Of a DNA stretch of 64,000 nucleotides, positions 10,486-23,347 are shown piece by piece (position 1 is the first letter of the stretch; the number at the start of each line of letters is the position of its first letter). Below the pieces are notes generated by a model that was given only the letters and a program-made list of their open reading frames with translations, searched no databases and was not told the DNA's origin. The stretch lies in contig JAQSEB010000115.1 in NCBI GenBank assembly GCA_030063045.1, positions 868,001-932,000 on the forward strand, given 5' to 3'. Both the position numbers and the translations under genes were made by a program. The stretch comes from Pratylenchus scribneri (lineage: Eukaryota > Nematoda > Chromadorea > Rhabditida > Pratylenchidae).

Positions 10486-13400
10486 ATGTTTCAATATTTT
10501 TCCATTCTTCCATTCATTTTCATTTTCTTGGCTTTTCCTCAATCAGAATTGACCTTCTCCGAACGCATTCGAATATGGCGAATTCTGCCATTTTTTCATC
10601 AATTTCAAGTGGAAAAAGAACAAAATGATTTGGAAAAAAAAGTTTGAACTAAATAAATATTTTGTAAAATAATTTTGCCTTTAAAGGCTCGTCAAGAATT
10701 TTATGAAGGAATGGGTGGGGAAAGGATGGAGGAAATGTGGAAAGTGCGCGAAGATTTGGCCGAATTGAGGAAAAGTATGATGGCAAAATTGGAGGCCGAT
10801 GGACTGATGGAACCGAGTGCTCTTTTGGCAGAGGCAATGGTTGGGGAAGGGATTAATTTTAATGTTAATTGGATTTGATTGAAATGAATTAAAAAAATTA
10901 TTTTAAGCATTTTTATTGATATTGATTAAATCCTATTTGAATAGTTTTCTGCTGATCAACGATCCTCAAATCCAGAACGAATTTCCCTCGGTCATGAGAG
11001 TGTTTCCCTATTGAATAGGCCAATTGATGATTTCCTTTATCAGGCATCATATTCTCCCATTTTTACAATGAATTTATCCTCCCAGAGTGACATTTTATTG
11101 GACCAAAATCAAACAAAACAAATGTTGGCCGATTTGGACGGATCCGGATCAGTGACAATTTTAATAGGCCAAGAAGAGGATGAACAGGGGAATATTTTTG
11201 TGGAGAAAAGAAGAAGAAGGCGAAGGCAGGCACAAACTGGCCGAAACTTCCCCCGGAACCAATGGGACCCATCAATGCCAATTCCATTTGTTTTTGACCC
11301 AAAATTGGCAGAATCAACACGGAAACTTGTTCGATTGGCTGCCCAGTTTTGGACCGAGAATACTTGCCTAAAATTGGTCGAGAATGGGCCGGGCAATCCA
11401 CGGGTCAAATTCTTCCCAGGCGGCGGATGTTACAGGTGGCCCATTCCTATTATTTCACTTTAAATAAATGAATTTGTTTTATTTAATCATTTTTAATTCT
11501 CATTCAGCCAAGTGGGAAGGGCATTCCACCAAAGGGAACAGGTATTAAAAACAATAAAATACTCACTTTTCCCAAAACATTTCAAGTTGATTTCATTGGG
11601 CCGTGGTTGTGAACAAGTTCTCCCAATTCCCATCAATCCTTCATCCCTAATACTTATTTAGTTTGGTATTGCGGCCCATGAAATTGGCCACACCCTGGGA
11701 TTTTTCCATGGCCAAGCTCGTTTTGACCGAGACCAATTTGTGAATGTGGTTTATTCAAATTTAAGGTCCATTTATTTAAATTAAATTCTTCTCATTCCCA
11801 ATTGTAATTATAGCCCACAAATGGCCGGTCAATTTGTGGAACAAACGCCAGAGGACAATTTCAATTTTGGGGTCACCTATGATTATGGGAGTGTTCGTTA
11901 ATGAATAAAATATTCATTAGAAATGAATTAATTATTTAGATTATGCATTATTCGGACACGGATGTGGCCACAAATCGGTTCGAATTGGAATTAAATTTTG
12001 CAACAAAAAAGTCCAATTTTAGAGTCACAATGTTGGCCAAAGAACGAATTTATCAGCACACAATGGGAAATAATGTGAAGCCATCATTTTTGGATGTGCT
12101 CGAGGCAAAATCAATTAATTATTTGAATATTAATTCCATTTTTAGATGAATTTATATTATAAATGTACGGATCATTGCAATGCGGCAGGGGGTGCCGATT
12201 GCAAAAATGGGGGATATAGGTGGATACTGATGGACTCGCTTAAACATTTTGTCCCCAATACTTACTTAGACATTCACGTGATTGCAATAAATGCATTTGT
12301 CCGGATGGATTTGGCGGCATTGACTGTACGGAAAGGGCACCACCCGTTTTTGGTGCCCCTTCGGATTGTGGGGCCACTTTGGAGGTTATTAGTCCCAATC
12401 TCGGGGCTAAGGTTGTTTGGGGCTAGAGCTGGCCCTAGTTTCTCCCGGAGGCCTATAAGCTCGAAAGTGGCCCAATAAATGGGAGAGGGATAAGGGGACT
12501 TATATTCATTATTAATTGTACAGAATAATGTGAATTAATTGTGAAGGGAAAACATATTTACAAAGGAGGGAAAAGGGTGGATTTAAAAAGGCAGATTGGG
12601 GCAATATTTGATTGATAGGTGACAAAGGGATTGGGCAGAAAGTGAAGGGAGGAGGTACAGGTACAGTAGGAAAATAGGAAAGGCCCTTCCCATTGGTTGT
12701 TGGCATTGACAGAAGTGAATAAAATAAAATAAAATAAAATGTAAATTGAATAAATGCATTTGGTGTAGGCAATGGAAGGGCCAATAATGAGAATATTGAA
12801 CGGATCGGTCACAGCGTCAATGGAGAATGGAGCCGGTGAAAATGGGGCGATGGCCGAAAGGCATTCCCAATGTTGGTGGCATATTCGGGTAAATTATAAT
12901 ATTGTTTATTTTGGGTTGCATATTCATTGTTTAATAAGGCCCCAATTGGAAAACGAGTCCAAATTCGGGTCAAAGCCGTGTCCGGCGCCTGCTCTGATGG
13001 ATGCTTTTATGGGGGAACAGAATTGAAGGCAAGGGACTTCCTTCGAGTTGGGGCAAGGCAATTAATTTAGTCATAATTTAATCCAAAAAACAATTGATTT
13101 TATTTTGGAATTTGTTGCCGTTCGGATATTCGACCACTTGGCATTTTATACAGTGCCAATGAATTGGCAATGGTCAGCGTTTTTAGTCAATTCAAAACGC
13201 AAAAATTCAGTTTGGAATATCGAGCAGGTGAATTTGAGGGAAATTTTGCAAATTTTCGGAGCCAATATACTTCGGAGACTGAAAGGGAAAAGGGGGAAGA
13301 AACATGCGACTGACAATCAAATTATCAATCATTGGTGGAGGTCGGATGGAATTAAGTTCCTTTACTTTTATACAAATTCAAGAGAAAGGGTATCTATTTC

Positions 13401-14053
13401 CATATATAATTGGCAGAAACAATTTGCTTCATATAATCTTGGTTTCTATAATTTTTGGTCCAATGTTTAATTATTTTTATGTGTGAATAAATTTTATTTC
13501 TTTTGTTTAACTGATTCCTTCCATCCCATTTCAATGATTGATGTTCGCCTCTGGCTCCATCATCTGTTTCCCTTACAGACTCCAAAATCAATTAGTGTAC
13601 AAAATTGTCTTAAAAATTAAAATAATTAAAACAGTTGATCCATCAATTGTTCCCCGAAATGGTGTTGGCGATTATGACGATTTGGATGGGACAAATGGAA
13701 AAAGGAATAATGGAATAGATGGCAAAGGGGATGCACAAAATGAAGGAACGAAATTGGCGGTGGAATGCCGTGACATTGCACCAAATTGTTTCAGGTTTTG
13801 TCGGATTTGGCAGAAAATATGCCACCGGAAGAATCGCGCAAAACTTCCCAATCCCCGCCCAATCAGCCTTATCCATCTTTGCGACAATTCCCTCTATCGG
13901 ACATTGATGAATCGACAATGCGCCAAAAGTTGCCGGCGATGCAATGTTGACGGAGGGGGCGGTGAACATCAAGATGGAAACAATAATAATGGATTAACAA
14001 TTATTGATGAAGGAGGGGAATGCGGCAGAAGGGATCATGAAAGGTTGAATTAA
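10486..14053 (+). CDS. Astacin metalloprotease (NAS family) with EGF, CUB and ShK modules
   Basis: Well-phased exons: 10486-10641 (signal peptide MFQYFSILPFIFIFLAFPQS), 10687-10839, 10945-11435, 11508-11541, 11587-11616, 11662-11765, 11814-11892, 11940-12104, then EGF and CUB exons. The basic RRRRRRQ precedes the catalytic domain (furin-like activation site). Zinc site HEIGHTLGFFH plus Met-turn SIMHY are intact. An EGF module (NKCICPDGFGGIDC) and CUB (CWWHIRAPIGKRVQ, CCRSDIRPLG, FSLEYRA) follow. Further 3', CRDIAPNC..LC..MNRQCAKSCRRC is an ShK module ending at 14053. NAS astacins are secreted proteases of cuticle, gut or moult. A link exon between CUB (ends ~13227) and the ShK exons was not found, so the ShK part could belong to a separate gene. 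The intron 13058-13108 would need a GC donor and a GG acceptor. Confidence 0.8.
12395..12715 (+). repeat. Dispersed repeat family D, copy A (in astacin intron)
   Basis: Matches 57800-58130 (same strand) and 40845-41165 (opposite strand). The most conserved part includes GGCAGATTGGGGCAATATTT, then GATTGATAGG-GTGAC, CAGTAGGA and TTGGCATTGACA. It sits in the long intron between the EGF and CUB exons. Confidence 0.7.
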
Positions 14054-15723
14054 AAGTTATTATAATTATAATTGACATTGTCAGTTGCCACACTTGGGCC
14101 AACAATGGATTTTGCCATTCAAAAAGTTATTCGCTGCAAATCAAACGCCAAATTTGTCCACATGAATGCCAATTTTGTTAACCAAAAATAAAAATAAAAT
14201 TTACTTATAAAAATGGTCATAAAATAAATTTTGACTTTCCTCAATCCCAACATTTTCCCCTCCACCCAATTTCTTCCCAATCCAAAGCTTACTGAAGGCT
14301 TGGGGTTAGAAAAAGCCCGTTGTATTCCTCTATAGTTTTGTGCTTTTACTCTGCTGGACAACGCGCAATTGCCCACCCTCCTCCCCCCTCCTCCTTTCGG
14401 CTTGTCCATCCAAATTACCCGCAAGGATTGAGGAAGGAGGAAAAGCGCAATTCGGAAGGAGGCAAAAGGGTGGGAGGCTTTTGGATCAAATCAAATCGAC
14501 TGACTCCAACAATTCTTCAATTCAATTCGATGCAGAAAATATTTTCCCTCCGCGCATTTTCTCGCCCTCAAAATCCACTCAATTTCCCTCCAATTCCATT
14601 CCAGCACCGTTCCAATCGTACCGAACAAAAAAATCCAATCCGCTGCACAAAATGTGAGGAACCGGATATTGTGGCCCATTTTTTCACTTGCAAATATTGG
14701 CCTAATCCACTTCCCGCCCTCAATTTTCCTTTCATTCAAATAATCCGGCCTCATTTTTAGTCAATTTGTGCAGAAAAAAGAACTGTAAAATTAGTAAATT
14801 GCAATGTGGAAAAAAGATGAACGCGGGCAAAACAATGTTTTTGGACGAGACGGGGCGATTGGGTAATCCCGCCCCGGGCATCATCGGGCCGACTACTCCC
14901 TTTGGGGCCGGTTTCCCTCTCTCCATTATAGCATTGGATTGCGCTTAAAAGGCAAATTGGGGACTGGCTAAAATGTGATGATTTGGAGTCGGTGATGATC
15001 ATTTTCGGCTGATGCTGATGTCCTCGACCCCCCCCCCCCCCCCCACCGCCTCCCATTGACTTGTCGCCGATGTGGTCTTCTCCTCCCTCCATTCATTCCT
15101 TTCCCGCGCACCCTTTTCTAAGCTAATTTATGTTTTATTGTCCATCAGGCGGATCTTCTTCCAATCCAATCCCCTTCCTTCCCTTCAATATGCCCAAAAT
15201 CTTGTTAGCCTCTTTTCCAGCAACAACACCTGAATCTGAATGAATGGTCAGTTTCGACACTTTAGTTGTCTTCATTCACAATCGCCGAGGGCAAAGTTCA
15301 TTGTTTTCTCATTGGGATTCTCAATCCTCCAATTGAGATGCTTCATTGATGAAAGGGATTTTTCACAATAGAATGAATAAATGAATGAATGAATGAGGGG
15401 GGATGAGCCCATGGCATTTATGAATGAAAGCAAAAGATGATGAACCGGCAGGGATTTTTGGGAGAGCTCAAAAGTGCACCATTTTAGCCTTCTCCCCTGC
15501 GCAATTTTTTGCCCAAAAATCCATTGGATTTCCTTCCATTCTATACATAAAATAATCGAATTAGCATCCTCCCTCATTTGTGCCCATTGCCCACCCATCA
15601 CCATTCTCATCCAATCCACAAATATTCGCGCACAATACCACATTTTGTTCAAATCATCAGGCCCAAATCCATCAAGCGAATAATTCAATTTTATAATTCA
15701 ATCCATTTCCCTCTATTAAAGAA
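14054..15723. other. Intergenic stretch, no supported gene; poly-C tract at 15028-15044
   Basis: Open frames on both strands (for example 14320-14760 + and 15272-15688 -) lack domains and splice-consistent partners. A 17-base C homopolymer lies at 15028-15044 and a short AATG run near 15380. Confidence 0.4.
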
Positions 15724-16222
15724 ATGGTCATTTTGGCAATTCGACCCTTTCAATCGCCTTTTTCCCATTTATTCCAATTCATTTTGGCCATTTCCTTTTT
15801 GGTCTTGTTAGTCCGGTCACAGGATGATTCTTGCTATATCAACGATTCAGGCTTCACCTGCTGCAACAAACAATTGGGTAATTCTTTGGAGGGAATTCCG
15901 AATGCCAATTCATTTTCCCAACAGAAAGCGCAATGAAATCGGCAATGACTGGCAAAGATTTATTGTCTTCGGCAGATCACGTGATTAAATGATCAAAGAT
16001 TGGATCAATCATTTTTGTAAATTTAGATCCAGAAAATGGCCGAGGGATCGTTGGGAGGAAAATTCGAAACGGTGAGCCAATAAATGAGGAATTCATTAAT
16101 ATGGTTATGATGTAATTAAGGTGGTCGCATTCGACGATTTTGCCCATAAATCGCATTTCAAAGACGGTAAATCATGCAAAGTTGAAAAAGATGGTCAATA
16201 TGCTTTGGCTTGGCAACCGTAA
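15724..16222 (+). CDS. Ground-like domain protein (GRL family)
   Basis: Four exons: 15724-15877, 15925-15980, 16027-16071 and 16121-16222, all in phase, giving about 118 aa. An N-terminal hydrophobic segment (FILAISFLVLLVRS) is a signal peptide. The ground-like signature follows: CYINDSGFTCCNKQLE at the start and DFAHKSHFKDGKSCKVEKDG plus QYALAWQP at the end, with the four conserved cysteines. Ground-like proteins are nematode-specific secreted proteins in the hedgehog-related group, expressed mostly in epidermis and glia and tied to cuticle biology. This one is minimal: signal peptide plus domain. No particular C. elegans grl gene can be assigned. Confidence 0.85.
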
Positions 16223-16869
16223 TCCTCCCCCCCTTTCTTTCCAAATTATATTATAAAATGTAATTTATGCCAGCTAATTCATCCCACTGCCCATCTTCAA
16301 TTCATCAATTGTGATTTTATACCGCAAATTCCATTTCCGCCCTCTTTCCTTATAAAAAGTGCAATTTTTGTCCCAATTTTAATTCTTAAAATTTTAAATT
16401 TGGAAAATCTAGATAAAGCCAATTAATTGAGATTTGTTTCACCTTTGATAACAATTAAAATAATAAAAATTAATTAATACTTTTTAATTTTTATTTCATT
16501 GAATTTGATCAATTATGTGCCTTTCTTTTTAATTCCCCTTTTCTCAATGAAAGAATGAAAGTGTAACTCGTAAAAATTTAAAATATTTATTTTATGGCAT
16601 TATGTTTAAATAATGAGAGAAAGTAAGCTAAAATAAAAAATTAGAGAAAAAAAGCGGAGAAGTTAGAAATTAGAATAGAAGTTGAGAAGTTTTTGTTTTT
16701 TGATGACTTTTTAGAAATTTTTGTTCAAGATGTCCACAACTTTATTTAGTAATTTAGTTAATGAATTCATTAATGAATCATTAATATTTTTACTTTTTAT
16801 TATTAATAATTCTTCTTTTAAACTGATTTTTAAGAAAATCAATCTTGAAAACTATAAAGACAAGTAAAA
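16223..16869. other. AT-rich intergenic, no gene seen
   Basis: Holds the 3' UTR of grl and the upstream region of the proteasome alpha-5 gene. No supported exon. Confidence 0.6.
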
Positions 16870-17998
16870 ATGTTTTTGACTCGAAGTGAATATGACCGCG
16901 GTGTGAACACATTTTCGCCTGAAGGACGTCTTTTCCAAGTGGAATATGCGATGGAGGCTGTGAAGGTAATATTAACAAAAATATGAATTACTAGTCTTTC
17001 TCAAATTTAGCTTGGAACTACCACAATTGGCATCCACACGAATGAGGGCATTGTTCTGGCATCCGAGCGTCGAACTGTCTCGCGACTGGTCATCGAGGAA
17101 TCAATTCGCAAAGTGTCCAAGGTTGACAAGCATATCGGTAAGAGAAATCCGAAATAAATTTATTAATTTTTCTGCTTTAGTTGCCGCCTCCGCTGGTCTC
17201 ATCGCTGATGCGCGCACTTGGGTGGAATGCGCCAGAACCGAATCGCAGAATTACTTCTTCACTTATGGGCAGAAAATACGAGTCGAGGATGTTACCATGA
17301 AGGTTTTTTAGCGAAAATTATTAAAATTACTATAAAAACTTAAGGTTTCCGAACTTGCGCTGCATTTTGGCGATGATGATTCGAATGTTTGTTCAATTTT
17401 AATTTATTCACAAATAATTACAAAACATTTTAAGATTCGTCTGGGACGTCCATTTGGTGTTGCGATGCTTTTTGCCGGCGTTGACCACACCGGGCCTCAT
17501 CTCTTCCATTTGGACCCTTCCGGAACTTACATCAAATGTTTGGCAAAAGCGATCGGCGCCGGCGGTGATGGCGCAGAGCATACACTCCGAGAGCAATGCG
17601 TGAAATGCAATGAGGTTAAATAAATCGTAAAGTATTTAATCATTTCCAATTAATATTTTCAGAATATGACTTTGGCAGAAGGGCGTCGCATTGGACTGAC
17701 TACGCTTCGGCAAATCATGGAAGAGAAGATCAGCTCGAAGAATGTGGAAGTTGTGCTGATCACACCGGAGAATGATGAACATGGGAAAAAGGTAAACTTG
17801 GGGAAGATGGTAGATGGCCCAGAGTGGTACCGAAATCTTAGGATGGTTAAAATAAAACCTTAAGTGTTCCAAAAAACTTAAGTGGCCCAAAATTCGAATG
17901 TATCTATTAATGTTCAAAAATTTCAATTTCAGAGCGGCAAGATTTCATGGATGACAGAGCAAGAATTGGCCAAAGAAATCAAAGAACTGGATGCATAA
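16870..17998 (+). CDS. pas-5: 20S proteasome subunit alpha-5 (PSMA5)
   Basis: Seven exons in perfect phase: 16870-16965, 17011-17137, 17181-17302, 17345-17386, 17435-17614, 17663-17791 and 17933-17998 (253 aa). The start [20 protein letters not shown] with [11 protein letters not shown] is the alpha-5 N-terminus. [14 protein letters not shown] and LFHLDPSGT are also diagnostic. Alpha-5 is a structural subunit of the outer ring of the 20S core; it has no catalytic Thr. Compared with other animals it has many non-conservative changes in the second half (for example [21 protein letters not shown]), so it is fairly diverged, but the frame is intact and of normal length. Another core subunit (pbs-2) and a lid/base ubiquitin receptor (rpn-10) lie 34-37 kb away. 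Confidence 0.95.
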
Positions 17999-18777
17999 AT
18001 TATTTTTTGTTGTTTTTCGACAATTTATTTTTATTTTGTTTTATTGTTTAAAAAAGTAAATAAAAAAATCTGATTAGTGTTTGAGAAATTGTCCAATGTA
18101 TTTTATTAATTATGTATACTAGACTATAGGATTCAAAACCGGTAAACAAATATCAATCCAATTGAATTTCTAATTATCAATCCCCGAATGTAGAAATTAA
18201 TTCTAAATATATCCTGCCACTATCATGGCATTGTTTTGTTGCCTTTTGCCTGATTTTCACTTTACCGAATCGTTCTTATCCAAATAGATGAAAACAATCA
18301 AATATCAATTTTATTCCAATGAAAAAAATTAAAATTGGACAAATTTTGATTGGAACATTATAAAATATAATGTAGGATTGGATTATTCATTAATAATAAG
18401 TGCATCATTCAATGATGAGGGGGGACAACCATAATTTCATTTATTTTGGAAAATGCGCACATTCAAAACCGAGGAGAAGCTTATCGGGGAAATTAAATGC
18501 ATCCAAGGAAAATGAATTATTTAAATCGGGAAAAATTTATTGTCGCAAACATAAAAAAAACAAACAAACAAAAATAATATTTCAATAAATTTGTTCACAC
18601 AATTAAATTTTATGGGCAAAATCTTAACAGAAAAAAATAAGTCTTATCAAATGGAGAGGAATTATAAGATAGGATGGAGGAATATTATTGGAACAAAATA
18701 GGAGGAGGGGAACATAGAATAGATAAAATGGAGATTCATAAATTGAATTGGTGGTGATTTTGGCCGTTTTAAAAATA
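17999..18777. other. Convergent intergenic region
   Basis: 3' UTRs of pas-5 (+) and smk-1 (-). AT-rich with no supported exon. Confidence 0.6.
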
Positions 18778-21700
18778 TCACGATGAGGTGGAAATGTCTT
18801 GATGGGATGCTGCCCTCTGCCGACCACTTTGCTGTTCTGGATCCGGCGGTGGGGATGATGGATCGGAGGTGGACGAATCTGCACTAAATTTGGGCATTTT
18901 GCTCGGTTCAACGGCTACATTTGTCTGTTTCTGTTCCGCTCCTCCTTTTCGAATTACTGTACTGCTACTATCGGCTGCCGCCTCATTCCCCTCAACATGG
19001 TCGTCGTCCTTCCAAAAATCATCATCATCTTCGTTGTTGTTGTCTTCATCATCGCTGTCCTCATAATCCACCAAAGGACGTTTCGTCATTGCTGATGGAT
19101 TATTCGGCGTACTGGTCGATGTTGTTGTTATTTCCGATGATATTGTTGATGGCGGTGGTGGCGGCGTTTTCTTCTTGATGAATGAATTGGCATTGGAAGT
19201 GGTCCCAGTTGGTTTCTAAAAACCAAAAATAATTACCAATTTAATTTTTCGTTTCAAACCGTTTCATTTTCCTGTTGATTTTGCTGGGATTGTTGCCATT
19301 GGCCAGCCGGTTGAGATTGAGGTCGGTGCGGTTCAGCCATGGATGGTTTATTGCCATTTCCCATTCGAATCATAATCTTCGATATTCGATTGGTTGAACC
19401 GGCCGGTGGTGTAATGTTCCCGCCAAAAACGGTTGCAATGCTGTCCTCGTCATCGTTTGCTAGAATTTTAATAAATTAATTAATATTTATTTTTGGATTT
19501 ACCTTTCCGTTTACGATTGGCCAACGAAGGGAACATTGGTTCAATGCCGGATTTTCGAAGTTGTGGGGCTGGCTGAAATTACAAAAATGAATTATTTATA
19601 AAATATCCCCCAATCCAACCATTTCTTCGTCATCTTTGCTGAAGAATAGTTCTTCATCGTCATGTTCTCGTTCCTTCCTCCATTGCAAATTCATTGGACT
19701 TGTTCCGGGTGAAATAATACCTTGCATTGAACCACCCTGCTGGCCAAAAGTGCCTTCATTGCTTGTGTCCGCAAATTGTTGGCATCGAACTTTCATTTGT
19801 GAAAATGTTCGAACATAAAGAACTTTGCTGAACACGTTGTCCCAATGTTTTTGAATTGTGTATTGGATTAATGGGCGGATTTCTTCCTTCAAAAACCCAA
19901 TTTATTTATTTTTTATTAATGAAATTAAAACCGTTCGAATGTATTCAAAGAGTTCAACCATTGAAGAATTCAGCAAATTATAATGAGTCCCATTGGCCAC
20001 AAAACAATCGACCACCAAATCCAAAATGCATTTATCATGAATATGACGGATATAGCTGTCATCTTTGAGTCCAATTGTTCGCCGTAATAATCGAAGTGCG
20101 CCTAAAATTTAAAATTAATTTGATTTATTTTGACTTAAAAAAGAACCATGTGCCAAAAAATGATGTTTGCTTTTCAAAAAGACCAGCACAGATTGGAGGA
20201 GGCCATTTTGGATGGTGTAAGTTCGCATTTGGAGATTGTGGTGTTCCACAAAAAAGCAGAGGAGATCAACAATTAAAGCAATTTTATTGGCCATATAATA
20301 TGTATCTTTATTTAAATGGAGTGAATTGGATGTTATTTTAAATTAACCTGGAAATGGAATCCCATCTTTTGTATTTTCAATTATTGGAGCGCACAATGTT
20401 TGCATCGCACGTTTATAGAACATTTGTAGGAATTCATCTTTTTCTCTTTTCTAAATAATAAAAGAATATTTTTTTCAATTTTTTAAATTAATTCTTACGG
20501 CAATGCTACTCTCCGGGTCGAGTAAAATTTTCAAAATATTTGACAATGAATAGCCAGCCGTAAATTCGGAATCTGCGTCGCTGAGCATGTGAATTATTAA
20601 TTTGTTGATAAGCAAAGTTGACTAAAATAAATGGAAAATATTGTTTTATTTTTGTAAAAATATTTACATTTTTGGATTCGGGAATTCTTCGAGATTGTTT
20701 GAGCAAAAATTCGCGGAATATTTGTGTATTGAAATCAACAATGATGGTCAATAATTCCACCGTGGCTGTTCTTGTTGTGGCCAATGTTGAACTAATGCAT
20801 GGGTCAATGGTGTTCAGCACATCATTGTCCATCAATGTCTAAAATAATTAAATTAATATTTTTATTTAAAATTTTATTTTAAACCTTGAAAAATTGTTCA
20901 CGGCCCTGTGGACCACTGGGCTGGAGTGAATGGGCAAAAGAGCAAAATTCTTTCAAAAATTTGGTCAAATCCCGTTGACGTGCTGGCGGAATGTCCGATT
21001 TCTTCAATTGTTCAAAAAGTAATTGCATCAATTCTTTGTCATTCTAAAATGAATATTTTGGATTAATTTTTAATAATTTTTAAATGCTTACCAAAAGTGC
21101 ATTGACAATTTCCGCTCGAATGAAATAAAGATGGCTGGTCAAAACGGTCAAAAGATTTTCCTCAAAAATTGAAGGCGCCGGAAGACAAACATCCTAAAAT
21201 ATTAAAAATAATTCCTTTTCCAATAAAGAAAAAACAAACTTGGACATATTGAAGACGAAAAGTTTGATGAATTTTCTCCTTCAATTCATTTGAACTGATT
21301 GGAAGCACTTCTTTAAATTTGGATCGTTCCCAAAGGAATTCTCTGTGTCGTTTTGGCTCTACATAAGAAGCATCGTATTCGAGCATTCCAACAATGTTTC
21401 TATTTGAAATAATAATTAAAATATTCAATTAATCAAATAAACTGACTGAAAATGTTTCTCATCGATCAATTCATTGAGGACTGAATTGTTATTCAGCAAA
21501 AATAAATTCTTTCCAATGGATGCCAATTGCTGTAATGCTTCTTTGTTCTCCAAATCTTCGCACATTGTAAATAATTCGCATAATTTTGAGATGTATCTGA
21601 CAAATTTAATCAAAGTTAATTTAAATGGCATATAAATGACTAACCCATTCTGAATTATTCCATTAGCCATTTTTTCGCGCTGGCTGGGAGCGACCATTGA

Positions 21701-22647
21701 ATTTGACAAAAGTTGTTCAATTTCTGCCAAATTTTGAAGGTTGCATGCCGGAATTGTTCCACTCGTAATGGAATTACAAATGGTGGAGAAGCTAAAAAAA
21801 CATAAATGTTTGGTTTAAGGCAAAACATATTATAAGTAAACCTGTTCTCATTTTGGGCATTCTCTTGTTCATCGGTCTCCGCCTCTTCCTTAACCATTTT
21901 TTTTATTAATTTATATAAATTTTAGTAAAATACTTCGACTTCTGTTTCTACTTCCGGATCTCGTCCTTGAATGCGACATATTTTCTCCCACAATTCGGAA
22001 CAACCCGTCTTTTCTTGAAAGCTCAGCGCCAAATCAATTGTATCCGTTTCAGACCAGACAATCAAAGTGCCTTGTTGTTTCTGATAAACCGTATCCAAAT
22101 TAATGGGCGATTCAAGCACATTTAATTCTGAAAGAATATTTTTATTGATTGAGAATTTACGAATTGAAAAATACCATTTGATTCCAGTCGAACAATAATG
22201 CACCAATTATTGTTGTTTTCAGGCGAAGGTAAGCAAGTAACGTGGCCAGTTCCTCTTCAATAATTGGTGATTAAAGTTAAACGTAATTGCAAAAATGATT
22301 ACTTGTCATTCCAATTCCGTTGGTCACAAAGCACATATAATTTAACGCGATTATGCGAATCCTTGAAAATAATTTCATTATTGATTCTTTAAAATTTGTA
22401 TTGATACCCTGTGGAAATCCACTTTTTCCAGTGCTGAAGATGGTTTGGCTAATCCTTCAATCAAATGCTCGCTATTATTAATATTCGCTTCTTTGGTCTC
22501 ATTCTTTGTCGAATCCTCACTGTTTTGGGTTATTGAATCAGCATTCTCGGCTCTTCTTTCATTCTCGTTGGGTTGATTTTTATTCTTTCTATCATCCAAT
22601 AAATCGGTTGAAGACGTTGTAGAAACAACTGGAATTCCAGATTCCAT
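18778..22647 (-). CDS. smk-1: PP4 regulatory subunit 3 (SMEK/SMK-1)
   Basis: A multi-exon gene read right to left. Met at 22647 starts a Ser/Asn/Glu-rich leader, followed by the EVH1/PH-like domain ([62 protein letters not shown]). The middle holds the SMEK helical-repeat domain in about a dozen exons with 40-60-bp introns (for example [60 protein letters not shown]). The tail is acidic and ends from [14 protein letters not shown] to a Ser/Pro/Gln-rich stop at 18778. SMK-1 targets PP4 phosphatase to substrates; in C. elegans it is needed for DAF-16-dependent longevity and the DNA-damage response. Domain order and the KRPLVDYED tail identify the family firmly; individual exon edges were not all fixed. 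Confidence 0.9.
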
Positions 22648-23152
22648 TATTTATTTTTAAAATATTCTAAAATATAATTGTTTTTATTTATTGCATCAAA
22701 ATGAGAATGAGATTAAATTCCCTCGCTTCCCATCCATCACCCATTTAAATTTTAGATTAAATTGCACAAAACAAAATCCCTTTTAATCTCATCAGTCAAA
22801 GACTGCGCGCTACTTCGGGTCAAGGCATCATTTGCAAGTGCAACACAAAATTGTGTTGTTCGTTATTCTTCCTTGCTTTGCCTTGTTCTTGTTCCACAAT
22901 CTCACGTTTCATCGGTCACTACAGACCTCACCGACCAAAAAAACAAAACAAACCGCGACGAAACGAAACCAAATCCGAAACCATAACAAACCAAAATCCA
23001 AAACTAAACCTCATCCAAAACCTAACCTTAACCTTAATAAGAAAATAAAAATGACATTTAGTCCAAAAATCATAAATGAGAATTGAGAATAGTACAAAGA
23101 AAGAACAAAGATAGAGAAAAAAAAAGCGTAGAGAGAGTATAATAAAATAACG
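22648..23152. other. Intergenic; AACC-rich low complexity near 22960-23040
   Basis: Upstream of smk-1. The low-complexity block has irregular AAACC/AACCTTAACC words and ends where similarity with the second inverted copy begins. Confidence 0.5.
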
Positions 23153-23245
23153 GTTTAAGAAAATCAATAATTTACGGTACTGAAAAAAACAAAATTCGCC
23201 ATTTTTACAATTACAGCTCTCATTTTCTCCCATTAAATGATCGAA

Positions 23246-23254
23246 TATAAAAAG
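23246..23254 (+). promoter_or_regulatory. TATA box of the duplicated gene, copy 1
   Basis: TATAAAAAG lies about 100 bp before the ATG and is conserved in copy 2 (56001-56009) with its flanks GATCGAA and ACGGGGGATC. Confidence 0.6.
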
Positions 23255-23347
23255 ACGGGGGATCTTGAAGTCAACAAGTCATTCATATTCAATCTTGCTG
23301 TGCCCATCAACATTCAACCCGTCTTATTTGCTCTTCAAATCAACAAC

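Noticed and set aside
14320..14760. Possible gene with CTKCEEPDIVAHFFTCK
   Set aside because: Isolated Cys/His motif, no recognised domain and no consistent exons.
15272..15688. 138-aa minus-strand open frame upstream of the grl gene
   Set aside because: No domain or splice partner; includes an AATG microsatellite translation.
22990..23040. Interstitial telomere-like tract
   Set aside because: Irregular AACC/CTTAACC words, not the TTAGGC nematode repeat.
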